Of a stretch of 15,074 nt of DNA, positions 1-7,028 are shown one piece after another (the stretch's first letter is position 1; every line of letters begins with the position of its first letter). Source of the DNA: Anaerolineaceae bacterium (GTDB lineage: Bacteria; Chloroflexota; Anaerolineae; Anaerolineales; Anaerolineaceae); assembly GCA_021107195.1 (NCBI GenBank), contig JAIOTF010000416.1, positions 1-15,074 on the forward strand. The letters are read 5' to 3'. The translations under genes were made by a program, and so were the position numbers. The notes beneath the pieces were generated by a model. That model was not told the origin of the DNA. It worked only from the letters and a program-made list of their open reading frames with translations, and ran no database searches.

Positions 1-462
1 CCACCGGAGGTGGAGGCCAGAAAGTATGGTTTGCAATATGTCAAGTTGAATGGTGAAATTGGCTGCATGGCTAATGGGGCAGGGTTAACTATGGCGACAA
101 TGGATCTGATCAGCTATTTTGATGGCAAACCAGCGAATTTTCTGGATGTTGGGGGGGGAGCCACACCGGAAAAGGTGGCTGCCGGATTTCGAATTTTATT
201 ATCTGATAAGGAAATTCGATCCATTATTGTCAATATTTTTGGGGGAATCACACGCTGTGATGACGTGGCTTTGGGAATTCTCGCAGCATTACAAGAAAGA
301 AAGCCCAGAGTGCCCATTGTTGTTCGAATGGCAGGCACAAATGCCGGGGAAGGTCGGAAAATATTGGAAGAAGCACATCTGGTTATGGCGGATACTCTTG
401 TTGGCGCAGTCCAAAAATCGGTGGCATTTAGTACTGGAGGTTGGAATGGGTATCTTGATTAA
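1..462 (+). CDS. sucC: Succinyl-CoA synthetase (ADP-forming) beta subunit, 3' part
   Basis: The reading frame is open from base 1, so the gene begins outside the window; about the last 153 codons are present. The beta subunit carries the ATP-grasp domain and pairs with SucD to interconvert succinyl-CoA and succinate with formation of ATP in the TCA cycle. What is seen is the conserved C-terminal half: a YVKLNGEIGCMANGAGL block, TMD, a PANFLDVGGGA block, NIFGGITRCD, and PIVVRMAGTN. All are hallmark SucC blocks around the nucleotide and subunit interface. It ends in TAA at 460-462 and overlaps the start of sucD by 17 nt, indicating one operon and translational coupling. The family assignment is very secure; a malate-CoA ligase beta subunit is a remote alternative because the families are related. 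Confidence 0.96.
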   Translation, partial: PPEVEARKYGLQYVKLNGEIGCMANGAGLTMATMDLISYFDGKPANFLDVGGGATPEKVAAGFRILLSDKEIRSIIVNIFGGITRCDDVALGILAALQERKPRVPIVVRMAGTNAGEGRKILEEAHLVMADTLVGAVQKSVAFSTGGWNGYLD

Positions 463-1309
463 CCGCGAAAGCCGAATCATTGTTCAGGGTATCACGGGTT
501 TTCAAGGCAGATTCCATACGCACCAGATGATGGATTATGGTTCTCAAATTGTTGCAGGTGTTACTCCCGGCAAGGGGGGGAAGTGGGTGATGGATGGTAA
601 AGTGCCGGTATTTGAATCGGTGAAAATAGCAGTTGCTGCAACGGGGGCTGACGTAAGCGTGATCTTTGTGCCTTCCCACTTCGCGCAGGATGCAATCTTT
701 GAAGCAATCGATGCTGATGTGAAATTGATCGTTTGTGTTACTGAGGGTGTGCCGGTCCACGACATGATCCAGGTGCGGCAGTATCTGTGGCAGAAAGACA
801 TTGTATTGGTTGGCCCGAATTCTCCCGGGATATTAACACCAGGCGAGGCAATCGCAGGAGTTATTCCTGCAAATACCGCTTCGGTTGGCAATGTGGGTAT
901 TGTTTCAAGATCCGGAACTTTAATTTATGAAGTAATGTATGCGATCAAGCGCGATGGGATTGGAGTCAGTACTTGCGTTGGCATTGGCAGCGATCCAGTA
1001 AAATGTACCGGGTTTATTGAGGTCCTGAAACACTTTGAAAGTGACCCGCACACCGAGAAAATAGTTCTGATCGGCGAGATTGGCGGCATAGAGGAAGAAG
1101 AAGCTGCTGATTATATTAGCCAGATGACAAAGCCTGTCATTGGTTATATTGCAGGGGTAACTGCCCCGCCCGGGAGGCGAATGGGACATCTGGGGGCTAT
1201 CATTGAAGGCGGTGTTGGGACGGCCGAAGGCAAGATCAAGGCTTTGAAACGGTCAGGCGTACAAATTGCAGGGCATCCCGAAGAAATACCACAAATATTA
1301 AAAAGATAA
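446..1309 (+). CDS. sucD: Succinyl-CoA synthetase alpha subunit
   Basis: This is the 287-aa alpha subunit of the TCA-cycle enzyme encoded with sucC, close to the usual length of about 290. An N-terminal CoA-binding Rossmann domain begins with a GITGFQGRFHTHQM block, then GVTPGKGG. The C-terminal ligase domain has GEIGGIEEEEAADYI and the phosphohistidine block GHLGAII, with the phosphorylated histidine predicted at residue 248 (His246 in E. coli). The open frame extends upstream to 119, but I chose ATG 446. It has GGAGG at 436-440 with 5-nt spacing, gives the family N-terminus, and anything upstream would run inside sucC in another frame. The end is followed by a terminator shared with acpP. 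Confidence 0.97.
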   Translation: MGILINRESRIIVQGITGFQGRFHTHQMMDYGSQIVAGVTPGKGGKWVMDGKVPVFESVKIAVAATGADVSVIFVPSHFAQDAIFEAIDADVKLIVCVTEGVPVHDMIQVRQYLWQKDIVLVGPNSPGILTPGEAIAGVIPANTASVGNVGIVSRSGTLIYEVMYAIKRDGIGVSTCVGIGSDPVKCTGFIEVLKHFESDPHTEKIVLIGEIGGIEEEEAADYISQMTKPVIGYIAGVTAPPGRRMGHLGAIIEGGVGTAEGKIKALKRSGVQIAGHPEEIPQILKR

Positions 1310-1313
1310 ACGA

Positions 1314-1344
1314 AAAAAGCGCAGAGATTAGCTCCACGCTTTTT
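1314..1344. terminator. Bidirectional intrinsic terminator between sucD and acpP
   Basis: An 8-bp perfect stem AAAAAGCG (1314-1321) pairs with CGCTTTTT (1337-1344), with an inner GAG/CTC pairing at 1324-1326 and 1332-1334. The T tract on one strand and A tract on the other make it usable from both directions. It lies between the convergent sucD and acpP stop codons. Confidence 0.75.
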
Positions 1345-1363
1345 GTAGAGATGCGTTTTTAAT

Positions 1364-1600
1364 TTAAGTAATGTGCTTCTCAATGTAACTTACTGCATCG
1401 GCAACGGTTTTGATCTGGCGTGCTTCATCGTCCTCAATCGAAATATCAAATTTTTCGCAGAAACCATCAATCAGGAAGAATTGATCCATCGAATCTGCTT
1501 TCAGATCCTCGATCAGACGAGTTTCGGGTTTTACTTCGTCGCCATCAATTTTTAATACGTCAACGATTACAGCTTTTACTTCTTCAAATGTTGCGCTCAT
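1364..1600 (-). CDS. acpP: Acyl carrier protein
   Basis: This 78-aa acidic protein is of normal ACP length. Ser37 in the LKADSMDQ block is the expected attachment site of 4'-phosphopantetheine (usual motif DSLD or DSLE). It would carry growing acyl chains for fatty acid synthesis. The start ATG at 1600 has a GGAGGC site at 1612-1607 with 6-nt spacing. It stands alone here, convergent with sucD and divergent from fni, rather than in a fab cluster. The substitution of Met for Leu after the serine is common and harmless. A specialised ACP for a secondary pathway cannot be excluded without knowing the copy number in the genome. Confidence 0.95.
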   Translation of the reverse strand: MSATFEEVKAVIVDVLKIDGDEVKPETRLIEDLKADSMDQFFLIDGFCEKFDISIEDDEARQIKTVADAVSYIEKHIT

Positions 1601-1645
1601 GGGTTTGCCTCCAAATAAGGGATAGAAAGATTGCTATCAATTCTG

Positions 1646-1673
1646 ATTTTACTTGTCCTGTGCCAAGTGCCAA
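1646..1673 (-). promoter_or_regulatory. Putative acpP promoter
   Basis: On the minus strand there is a -35 TTGGCA (1673-1668), a 16-nt spacer and a -10 TAAAAT (1651-1646), about 45 nt upstream of the acpP start. The spacer contains one arm of the ACTTGTCCTG inverted repeat. Read by eye; not tested. Confidence 0.5.
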
Positions 1674-1729
1674 GCCTGAATTATTTCGAATTTCGTTGAT
1701 CCCTGGCGATTATTAATCGCAGGACAAGT
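1651..1729. repeat. 10-bp perfect inverted repeat in acpP-fni intergenic region
   Basis: ACTTGTCCTG at 1651-1660 and its exact reverse complement CAGGACAAGT at 1720-1729 lie in the 184-nt divergent intergenic region. Each arm reads CAGGACAAGT toward its own gene, ending 50 nt upstream of the acpP start and 55 nt upstream of the fni start. The left arm falls in the acpP promoter spacer. This is consistent with a shared operator pair. Confidence 0.5.
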
Positions 1730-1784
1730 TTTGGTATACTTCCATATATTATACCCATAATTTATTTATATAAAGAAGCTCGGT

Positions 1785-2813
1785 ATGGACAGCAAAAATA
1801 ACCTGCCTCAACGCAAAACGGATCATATTCGCATCAATCTGGAGAATGATGTGAAATCAAGTTTGACAAACGGCCTGGACGGTTATCATTTTGTACATCA
1901 AGCTTTACCCGAGATTGACCTCGCACAGATTTCATTGAAGACCAGCTTGTTTGGAAAACCCCTTGCCGCACCATTCCAGATTTCATCAATGACGGGTGGT
2001 ACCAGTGAGGCTTTACTGCTTAACCAACGCCTGGCTGCTGTTGCGCAAGAATTTGGAATTGCCATGGGGGTCGGATCACAGCGGGCAGCGATCGAGAATT
2101 GTGAATTGGAAGACAGTTTTCGGGTACGGGATATTGCACCTGATATTTTGCTCTTTGCAAATTTAGGGGCGATCCAGTTGAATTTCGGATATTCAGCAAC
2201 CACGTGCCAAAAAGCGGTTGATATGATTGAAGCAGATGGATTGATCTTGCATCTCAATCCCTTGCAGGAAGCATTACAACCGCAAGGGGAAACGAATTTT
2301 AGTGGTTTGGCGAAAGAAATCGAAAAAGTATGCAGGAGGGTCAGCGTGCCGGTGGTGGTCAAGGAAGTGGGTTGGGGAATTTCAGAAGATGCCGCAAGGA
2401 TGCTGGTTGATGCAGGTGTTTCTGCGATCGACGTAGCTGGTGCAGGCGGCACTTCCTGGTCTCAAGTGGAAATGTACAGGATTGATGATCCGTATCAAGC
2501 CCAGACGGCGGCAGTTTTTCGCAATTGGGGGATACCAACCGCTGATTCTATTTTGGCGGCTAGAAGAGTGTCACCGAATTTGCCAGTTATTGCTTCTGGC
2601 GGCATCAAAGATGGCGTGGATGCAGCAAAATGTTTGGCTTTAGGGGCGAACTTGTGCGGTCTGGCTGGACAATTCTTAAAAGCTGCCGCCATTTCAGTAG
2701 AAGATGCACAGAAAACCGCAATTATGCTGATCCAACAAATGAAGATCGCAATGTTTTCTGCAGGGGTTAGTGAACTATCTCAACTTAATGCAGCATTGTT
2801 GAAGAAGCGGTAA
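1785..2813 (+). CDS. fni: Type 2 isopentenyl-diphosphate delta-isomerase (FMN-dependent)
   Basis: This 342-aa enzyme interconverts isopentenyl and dimethylallyl diphosphate using reduced FMN and Mg2+, supplying the allylic primer for prenyl chains. Seen in order: the N-terminal RKTDHIRINLENDV block, SSMTGGTSEA (FMN contact), GVGSQRA, the LHLNPLQEALQPQGE block with the predicted catalytic Gln161 and metal-binding Glu162, an internal VVVKEVGWG strand, and ASGGIKDGVDAAK near the C-terminus (phosphate-binding loop of the TIM barrel). Length and motif order fit the Idi-2/Fni family. It is unrelated to the Nudix-type Idi. It forms an operon with the prenyl diphosphate synthase that starts 9 nt downstream. 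The start ATG 1785 lacks a strong Shine-Dalgarno site but matches the family N-terminus. Confidence 0.95.
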   Translation: MDSKNNLPQRKTDHIRINLENDVKSSLTNGLDGYHFVHQALPEIDLAQISLKTSLFGKPLAAPFQISSMTGGTSEALLLNQRLAAVAQEFGIAMGVGSQRAAIENCELEDSFRVRDIAPDILLFANLGAIQLNFGYSATTCQKAVDMIEADGLILHLNPLQEALQPQGETNFSGLAKEIEKVCRRVSVPVVVKEVGWGISEDAARMLVDAGVSAIDVAGAGGTSWSQVEMYRIDDPYQAQTAAVFRNWGIPTADSILAARRVSPNLPVIASGGIKDGVDAAKCLALGANLCGLAGQFLKAAAISVEDAQKTAIMLIQQMKIAMFSAGVSELSQLNAALLKKR

Positions 2814-2822
2814 AGGTGAATT

Positions 2823-3836
2823 GTGGAACTTGTGCAAGCATTTGAAGTCTTCGGACCAAAAATCGAATATGAATTAAAGACCATCATCCTTGACACGGTC
2901 AGTGACGAGTATCCGGTATTGCGGGAGATGTTAACGTATCACATGGGGTGGGAAGGTGAAGGGGCAGGTCCTCATGCGCAGGGGAAACGGATCAGACCGG
3001 TATTATTATTGCTGAACGTCGTTGCGGCAGGAGGAAATTGGGAGCAGGCTTTACCGGCAGCGGCGGGGGTTGAGTTGCTGCATAATTTTTCACTGATTCA
3101 TGACGACGTTCAGGATCAAGGCGACCGACGGCATGGTCGCTCAACGGTTTGGGTTAAGTGGGGGATTCCTCAGGCGATCAATGCAGGTGATCTGATGTTC
3201 ACTATCTCGAATATAGCCGTGCTGCGACTAAAACAATTTTATTCTCCAAAGGTTGTTTTGAAGGCGCAGGAATTGTTCCAACGCACTTGTGTGAAACTTA
3301 CCCAGGGGCAGTTCCTCGATATGTGGTACGAGGAATTGGATGAGCTGCCGTTTGACGCATACTGGTCGATGGTGGCAGGGAAGACAGCGGCATTGTTGGC
3401 TTGCTGCACAGAGATGGGGGGATTGCTTGGTGGAGCAAATGCCGAAGCGTGCGAAAAGTTCCACAATTTTGGGGATTTGCTTGGGATGGCATTTCAAGCC
3501 CAGGATGATTTGTTAGGTATTTGGGGGGATTCGGAGAAAATTGGCAAGTCGACAAGCAGTGATATATATACAAAAAAGAAAACCCTGCCAGTTCTTTTCG
3601 GGTTGAAACAAAACGGGAAATTTGCGGAGCGGTGGCTTTCAGGGAATTTTGGTGTAGAAGATGTGCCCGAATTGGCATTGCTGTTGGAAAAAGAAGGCGG
3701 CAGGGAATATACGGAACAGATTGCGGTTGATCTAACCCGAAAAGCTGTGAATGCTTTGGAGAAGGTGGCAGATAATTGTTCTGACGGGATTGCCTTGCAG
3801 CAATTGATGGATCAGCTGATCGGACGTCAAGTTTGA
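2823..3836 (+). CDS. Short-chain trans-prenyl diphosphate synthase (geranylgeranyl/farnesyl type)
   Basis: This 337-aa trans-prenyltransferase condenses IPP with allylic diphosphates. The first aspartate-rich motif is DDVQD (residues 94-98) and the second is DDLLGIWGD (228-236); GKRIRP is the usual IPP-binding Lys/Arg site. Phe89, five residues before the first Asp, with no two-residue insertion in the first motif, is the pattern known from archaeal-type (type I) GGPP synthases and suggests a C20 or similar short product. That chain length is an inference. The start is GTG 2823 with AAGGTGA at 2813-2819. The gene lies 9 nt after fni, so isomerase and synthase are probably made together for quinone, carotenoid or lipid precursors. 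A longer-chain polyprenyl synthase is less likely. Confidence 0.9.
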   Translation: MELVQAFEVFGPKIEYELKTIILDTVSDEYPVLREMLTYHMGWEGEGAGPHAQGKRIRPVLLLLNVVAAGGNWEQALPAAAGVELLHNFSLIHDDVQDQGDRRHGRSTVWVKWGIPQAINAGDLMFTISNIAVLRLKQFYSPKVVLKAQELFQRTCVKLTQGQFLDMWYEELDELPFDAYWSMVAGKTAALLACCTEMGGLLGGANAEACEKFHNFGDLLGMAFQAQDDLLGIWGDSEKIGKSTSSDIYTKKKTLPVLFGLKQNGKFAERWLSGNFGVEDVPELALLLEKEGGREYTEQIAVDLTRKAVNALEKVADNCSDGIALQQLMDQLIGRQV

Positions 3837-3866
3837 CCGGTTTTATTGTCTGTCCAAAAAGTGTAT

Positions 3867-3896
3867 TTGGTCGAGGCGGGGGATTGACGATATAAT
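3867..3896 (+). promoter_or_regulatory. Sigma70-type promoter of the oxoamine synthase gene
   Basis: A -35 TTGGTC (3867-3872), an 18-nt spacer and a perfect -10 TATAAT (3891-3896) lie upstream of the start at 3935. This predicts a leader of about 30 nt carrying GAGAGG at 3921-3926. Confidence 0.65.
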
Positions 3897-3934
3897 TTGT
3901 TGGGATTGTTTTTTTCTTTTGAGAGGATGGCATC

Positions 3935-5113
3935 ATGGATATATTTGAAAAGTGTTTGAATTTTAATACAGCAAAAGAAGCAATGGCACGCGGGATTTAC
4001 CCTTATTTCAAGGCTCTCGAGGAAAGCGAAGGTACCGAAGCAACTTGTGATGGAAAAAAGTTGATCATGTGCGGGTCAAATAATTATTTAGGCTTGACCA
4101 CACATCCTAAGGTGCGTGAAGCTGCCTGCCAGGCTGTTGTGCGCTACGGTACAAGTTGTTCCGGTTCGCGTTTTCTGAATGGCACCCTGGCTTTACATGA
4201 ACAGCTTGAGGAAGAGCTTGCTGATTGGGTTGGAAAAGAATCTGCCATTACTTTTACGACCGGTGTGTTGACCAATATGGGTACCATAAGTTCGCTTGTC
4301 GGCCGTGGAGATATTGTTATTCTTGACAAAGAAGACCACGCCAGTATCGTGGATGGTGCGGTCTTGAGCAGCGGAAAGGTTGAGCGATTTCGACATGCTG
4401 ATCTTGGTCATTTGGAGCGTGTGCTGAAGTCCTTACCTGAAGAATCAGGAAAGCTGATGGTCGTTGACGGTTTATTCAGCATGGAAGGCGATCTTGCGGC
4501 GCTGCCAGATTTGGTGCCCCTGGCGAAAAAATATGGAGTGCGCTTGATGGTGGATGATGCGCACGGGATGGGGGTTACAGGCGGCGGACACGGCACGGCT
4601 GCACATTTTGGCGTTACAGATGATGTGGATATCATCATGTCCACTTTCAGTAAAGCTTTTGCATCTTTGGGTGGTTTTATTGCCGGCGATGAAGATGTTG
4701 TGCATTATATTAAGCATCATGCGCGGGCCTTAATCTTCAGTGCCAGCATCCCGCCGGCCAATGCGGCGGCTGCATTGGCTGCTTTACACATCATGCAGGA
4801 AGAGCCCGAACGGATTGTTCGAGTCAATGAAATTGCGAGCATGATGCGGACACGTTATCAGGAAATGGGTTTCAATACGGGGGATTCGGTTACTCCTGTG
4901 ATTCCGATCATTATTGGGGATAATGAGTTGACATTCAAGACCTGGAAGGTCTTGTTCGAAAATGGTGTCTTTGTCAATCCGGTGATCTCCCCAGCTGTTT
5001 CTCCAGGACGACAATTGCTGCGCACGAGTTATATGGCAACGCATACAGACGAGCAGTTGGAGCAAGTGTTGGATGTATTTTACAAGTCTGGTAAACAATT
5101 GGGGTTGATCTAA
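3935..5113 (+). CDS. Alpha-oxoamine synthase, serine palmitoyltransferase-like
   Basis: This 392-aa PLP enzyme belongs to the alpha-oxoamine synthase family (Spt, BioF, Kbl, HemA), which condenses an amino acid with an acyl-CoA or acyl-ACP. The predicted PLP lysine is Lys240 in STFSKAFASLGGF, with His135 (EDHASIVDG) stacking on the cofactor and Asp207/His210 in VDDAHG. These match E. coli BioF His133/Asp204/His207/Lys236 in spacing. Blocks such as MARGIYPYF, GSNNYLGL, GSRFLNGTLALH, VDGLFSMEGDLA, FSASIPPANAAA and FVNPVISPAVSPG resemble the Bacteroides-type serine palmitoyltransferase as I remember it, more than BioF or Kbl. No biotin or threonine-catabolism genes are adjacent. The start ATG 3935 has GAGAGG 8 nt upstream. 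Substrate is inferred; a BioF-like role remains possible. Confidence 0.85.
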   Translation: MDIFEKCLNFNTAKEAMARGIYPYFKALEESEGTEATCDGKKLIMCGSNNYLGLTTHPKVREAACQAVVRYGTSCSGSRFLNGTLALHEQLEEELADWVGKESAITFTTGVLTNMGTISSLVGRGDIVILDKEDHASIVDGAVLSSGKVERFRHADLGHLERVLKSLPEESGKLMVVDGLFSMEGDLAALPDLVPLAKKYGVRLMVDDAHGMGVTGGGHGTAAHFGVTDDVDIIMSTFSKAFASLGGFIAGDEDVVHYIKHHARALIFSASIPPANAAAALAALHIMQEEPERIVRVNEIASMMRTRYQEMGFNTGDSVTPVIPIIIGDNELTFKTWKVLFENGVFVNPVISPAVSPGRQLLRTSYMATHTDEQLEQVLDVFYKSGKQLGLI

Positions 5114-5141
5114 GCCTATCTGGAAGGAATGATATCGGCGC

Positions 5142-5282
5142 CGGGACTTTGCCCATGCTGGACTTCGCCCTTCCTGGACTTCGCCCTTCCTGGACTTCGC
5201 CCTTCCTGGACTTCGCCCTTCCTGGACTTCGCCCTTCCTGGACTTCGCCCTTCCTGGACTTCGCCCTTCCTGGACTTCGCCC
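5142..5282. repeat. 16-bp tandem repeat (minisatellite), about 8 copies
   Basis: The unit CTGGACTTCGCCCTTC is repeated perfectly seven times from 5158 to 5269. It is followed by a 13-base partial copy (5270-5282) and preceded by a degenerate copy (5142-5157, 12 of 16 matching). The unit is strongly pyrimidine-rich on the + strand and contains no internal inverted repeat. The unit length is not a multiple of three, and the array lies between the oxoamine synthase stop and the next promoter, so it is probably non-coding. The identity of the copies suggests recent expansion by slippage or unequal exchange. Confidence 0.97.
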
Positions 5283-5330
5283 GCGCCGGTATTTTATTGT
5301 TGTAAAACCAGACGGATTGCGTATAGCCGA

Positions 5331-5353
5331 TATAATTCAGTCAAAATGACTGA
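5331..5353 (+). promoter_or_regulatory. -10 element with overlapping palindrome upstream of the HAD gene
   Basis: TATAAT at 5331-5336 is a perfect -10 box, with no good -35 at the usual distance. Right after it, TCAGTCA-aaa-TGACTGA (5337-5353) is a perfect 7-bp-arm palindrome covering the expected transcription start. This is the typical place for a repressor operator or for an early transcript hairpin. Confidence 0.5.
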
Positions 5354-5397
5354 TATTTGCTATATTAGCCAATCAACTTTTGTTGTGGAGGTGCTGA

Positions 5398-6612
5398 TTG
5401 GATTGTGCGATTTGTTTATTTGATGTGGACGGCGTTCTGGTAAAACCTGGCGGCTATCGTGCGGCGGTGAAAGCTACTATGGAGTATTTTTTAAGCAGGA
5501 TAGGTGTGAAGCACGATATTTTCAGCGATGAAATACCTGTATTGTTTGAGGCTCTTGGGGTAACAAGTGAATGGGACATGTTGCCAATATCCCTTGCTCT
5601 GGTCCTTGAAGCTGTTTGCTCGGCGGCACCCCCTGAACGAGCGTTGCAAAGTTTGTTGGATGTCATGGATTGGGCAAAGGGGAAACGCATTGATATCCAG
5701 GTTGATCTGAAGAAGGAGATTGGGAAACTGTCTCCCTGTTTTCTGGGGGCAGAAATCCCATCAGAAGCGGTATTGAGATCTGTGCTTTCAGGGAATGGGG
5801 AACGGCCGCTGCCCCATTTATCAATTTCTCTGGTCGAAGAGCTGTTTGAGAACACTCGCAGCGTTGAAGGCTCGTGGATTACAAGGGTATTTCAGAATTA
5901 TGTGCTGGGCAGTGCAGATTTTCAAGAAGTTTACCGTATTGAGCGGCTCTTTGAGAGCGAATCTTTTTTAAAGGTGCACGATCAATTGTTGTTAGACCCA
6001 TTCTTGTATCGGCGATTATGCAAAGAAAAGCAAGGGGGCAATCTGTGTTTTGCAGCTTATACTGCGCGGCCCTCGCTGCCTCCTAAAGAGATTGAAACCG
6101 AGATGCTGGGGTATTCTCCGGAAGCGGAGCAGGGATTGTTGCTGGTTGATCCTGAGCTGATGCCACTGATCGGATATGGGCGATTGGCGTACCTGGCGCA
6201 GCAGATGCATGTTAAGACTGATACGCTTCTGAAGCCGGCACCATTACAGGCGTTGGCTGCGTTAGCTGCGGCTGTTACCGAAATGGAGTATCCATCATTG
6301 ATTTGGGCTTTGGATGTGTTTGCCCGATTTAGCGAGGGAAAGGTGTCGTCATTGGCGGCAAAAGATGAGGATGGCATTGCGCATCAATTGCAGCGAAAGT
6401 TTTCTCTTCATGTGTTTGAAGATTCTTCGATAGGTATCACGGCTGGCCGCCGGGCGGCTGATTTACTCAACCGAGATGGTTTTGAAGTTGATTTCCATGC
6501 CTGGGGAATAGCCACAGAAGGTGAAAAACAACAGGCATTGCTAAACGCGGGGGCGAAAGTATTTCCTGACGTGGACAGCGCAGTTCTAGCAGCATTTTCC
6601 TGGACAGCATAG
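5398..6612 (+). CDS. HAD-superfamily hydrolase with large cap/insert, substrate unknown
   Basis: This 404-aa protein shows all four HAD motifs in order: motif I FDVDGVL with nucleophile Asp9 and acid/base Asp11, motif II Thr222 in AAYTARPS, motif III Lys279 in LLKPAP, and motif IV Glu341-Asp342 in FEDSSIG. It is therefore a probable phosphatase or phosphotransferase. About 200 residues separate motifs I and II, far more than in small HAD phosphatases, so it has a large cap or inserted domain that I do not recognise. The start is TTG 5398, supported by GGAGG at 5387-5391 with 6-nt spacing and by motif I lying right after it. It ends in TAG at 6610-6612. The gene stands alone, between the minisatellite and the SUF region. 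Its substrate cannot be told from context. Confidence 0.8.
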   Translation: MDCAICLFDVDGVLVKPGGYRAAVKATMEYFLSRIGVKHDIFSDEIPVLFEALGVTSEWDMLPISLALVLEAVCSAAPPERALQSLLDVMDWAKGKRIDIQVDLKKEIGKLSPCFLGAEIPSEAVLRSVLSGNGERPLPHLSISLVEELFENTRSVEGSWITRVFQNYVLGSADFQEVYRIERLFESESFLKVHDQLLLDPFLYRRLCKEKQGGNLCFAAYTARPSLPPKEIETEMLGYSPEAEQGLLLVDPELMPLIGYGRLAYLAQQMHVKTDTLLKPAPLQALAALAAAVTEMEYPSLIWALDVFARFSEGKVSSLAAKDEDGIAHQLQRKFSLHVFEDSSIGITAGRRAADLLNRDGFEVDFHAWGIATEGEKQQALLNAGAKVFPDVDSAVLAAFSWTA

Positions 6613-6617
6613 ATAGG

Positions 6618-6648
6618 AAAAAAACAGGGCAGCCAAGTGGCTGCCCTG
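6618..6648 (-). terminator. Intrinsic terminator of the sufR-DUF59 transcript
   Basis: A perfect 10-bp stem CAGGGCAGCC (6625-6634) pairs with GGCTGCCCTG (6639-6648) around an AAGT tetraloop. The A tract at 6618-6624 becomes a T tract on the minus strand, so it ends the leftward transcript of the regulator and DUF59 gene. It lies just downstream of the HAD stop codon but has no T tract in that direction. Confidence 0.85.
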
Positions 6649-6669
6649 AAGAGAATCCCGGATTCTGCT

Positions 6670-7013
6670 TTAGAAAAGTCCCCATTCTGCTGCGAGGCCG
6701 TCTTCCATCATTGAAGGCTCCCACGCTTCCATTCCCAGTTCAACAATCACAGGCCGGTTGAGAGCTGATCCGGCTCGTTCGGTGACTTCTTGGATTATCG
6801 CTGGTCCATAGGGGCAAAACGGAGTGGTCAAGATCATCCTGAGTTGATTTGATCTCCATTGGGTTCTGCATCCCGAATCAAGCCCAGTTCGATGACGTCC
6901 AAGCCCAATTCAGGATCTTTAACTTCTCTAAGAGATTTCCTTAATAATCTGGAAAGGTCCGGATCTATACTTTCCAGTTGCCATGTTGGTCTATTAAGAT
7001 TTTCCTGCTCTAT
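6670..7013 (-). pseudogene. DUF59/MIP18-type Fe-S assembly protein, frameshifted (SufT-like)
   Basis: Read on the minus strand, one frame gives TWQLESIDPDLSRLL and then a REVKDPELGLDVIELGLIRD block up to GDQI. The second half, from MILTTPFCPYGPAII to the end WEPSMMEDGLAAEWGLF, is in another frame. Together they make one complete DUF59 protein of about 114 aa, the family often found beside suf genes (PaaD/SufT/MIP18), which helps in Fe-S cluster maturation. The break is near 6838-6852 and one missing base would restore the frame. The start is also damaged: AGAGG at 7025-7021 is followed 7 nt later by ATA (7013-7011) where ATG would be expected. It begins 15 nt after the regulator stop, so it was the second gene of that operon. 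A sequencing error is possible, but neighbouring genes carry lesions too. Confidence 0.85.
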
Positions 7014-7028
7014 TAATGCACCTCTAAA

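Noticed and set aside
119..445. Longer sucD beginning at 119
   Set aside because: The extra segment lies inside sucC in another frame and is not SucD-like; ATG 446 has a good ribosome site.
1898..2452. 184-aa open frame on the minus strand inside fni
   Set aside because: It is the antisense shadow of a well-conserved gene; its protein has no recognisable features or ribosome site.
3815..3850. Hairpin after the prenyl synthase as terminator
   Set aside because: Only a 4-bp stem (GTCA/TGAC) with a short T run; too weak to list.
3298..3936. 212-aa open frame on the minus strand over the prenyl synthase
   Set aside because: The composition is that of antisense sequence, with no family features, opposite a clear enzyme gene.
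5142..5282. Possible CRISPR array
   Set aside because: The 16-bp units are directly adjacent with no unique spacers, so it is a plain tandem repeat.
5149..5349. 66-aa open frame through the minisatellite, giving a 16-residue repeated peptide
   Set aside because: The frame is open only because the repeat unit lacks stop codons in any phase. It has no ribosome site and the tail is non-repetitive intergenic sequence.
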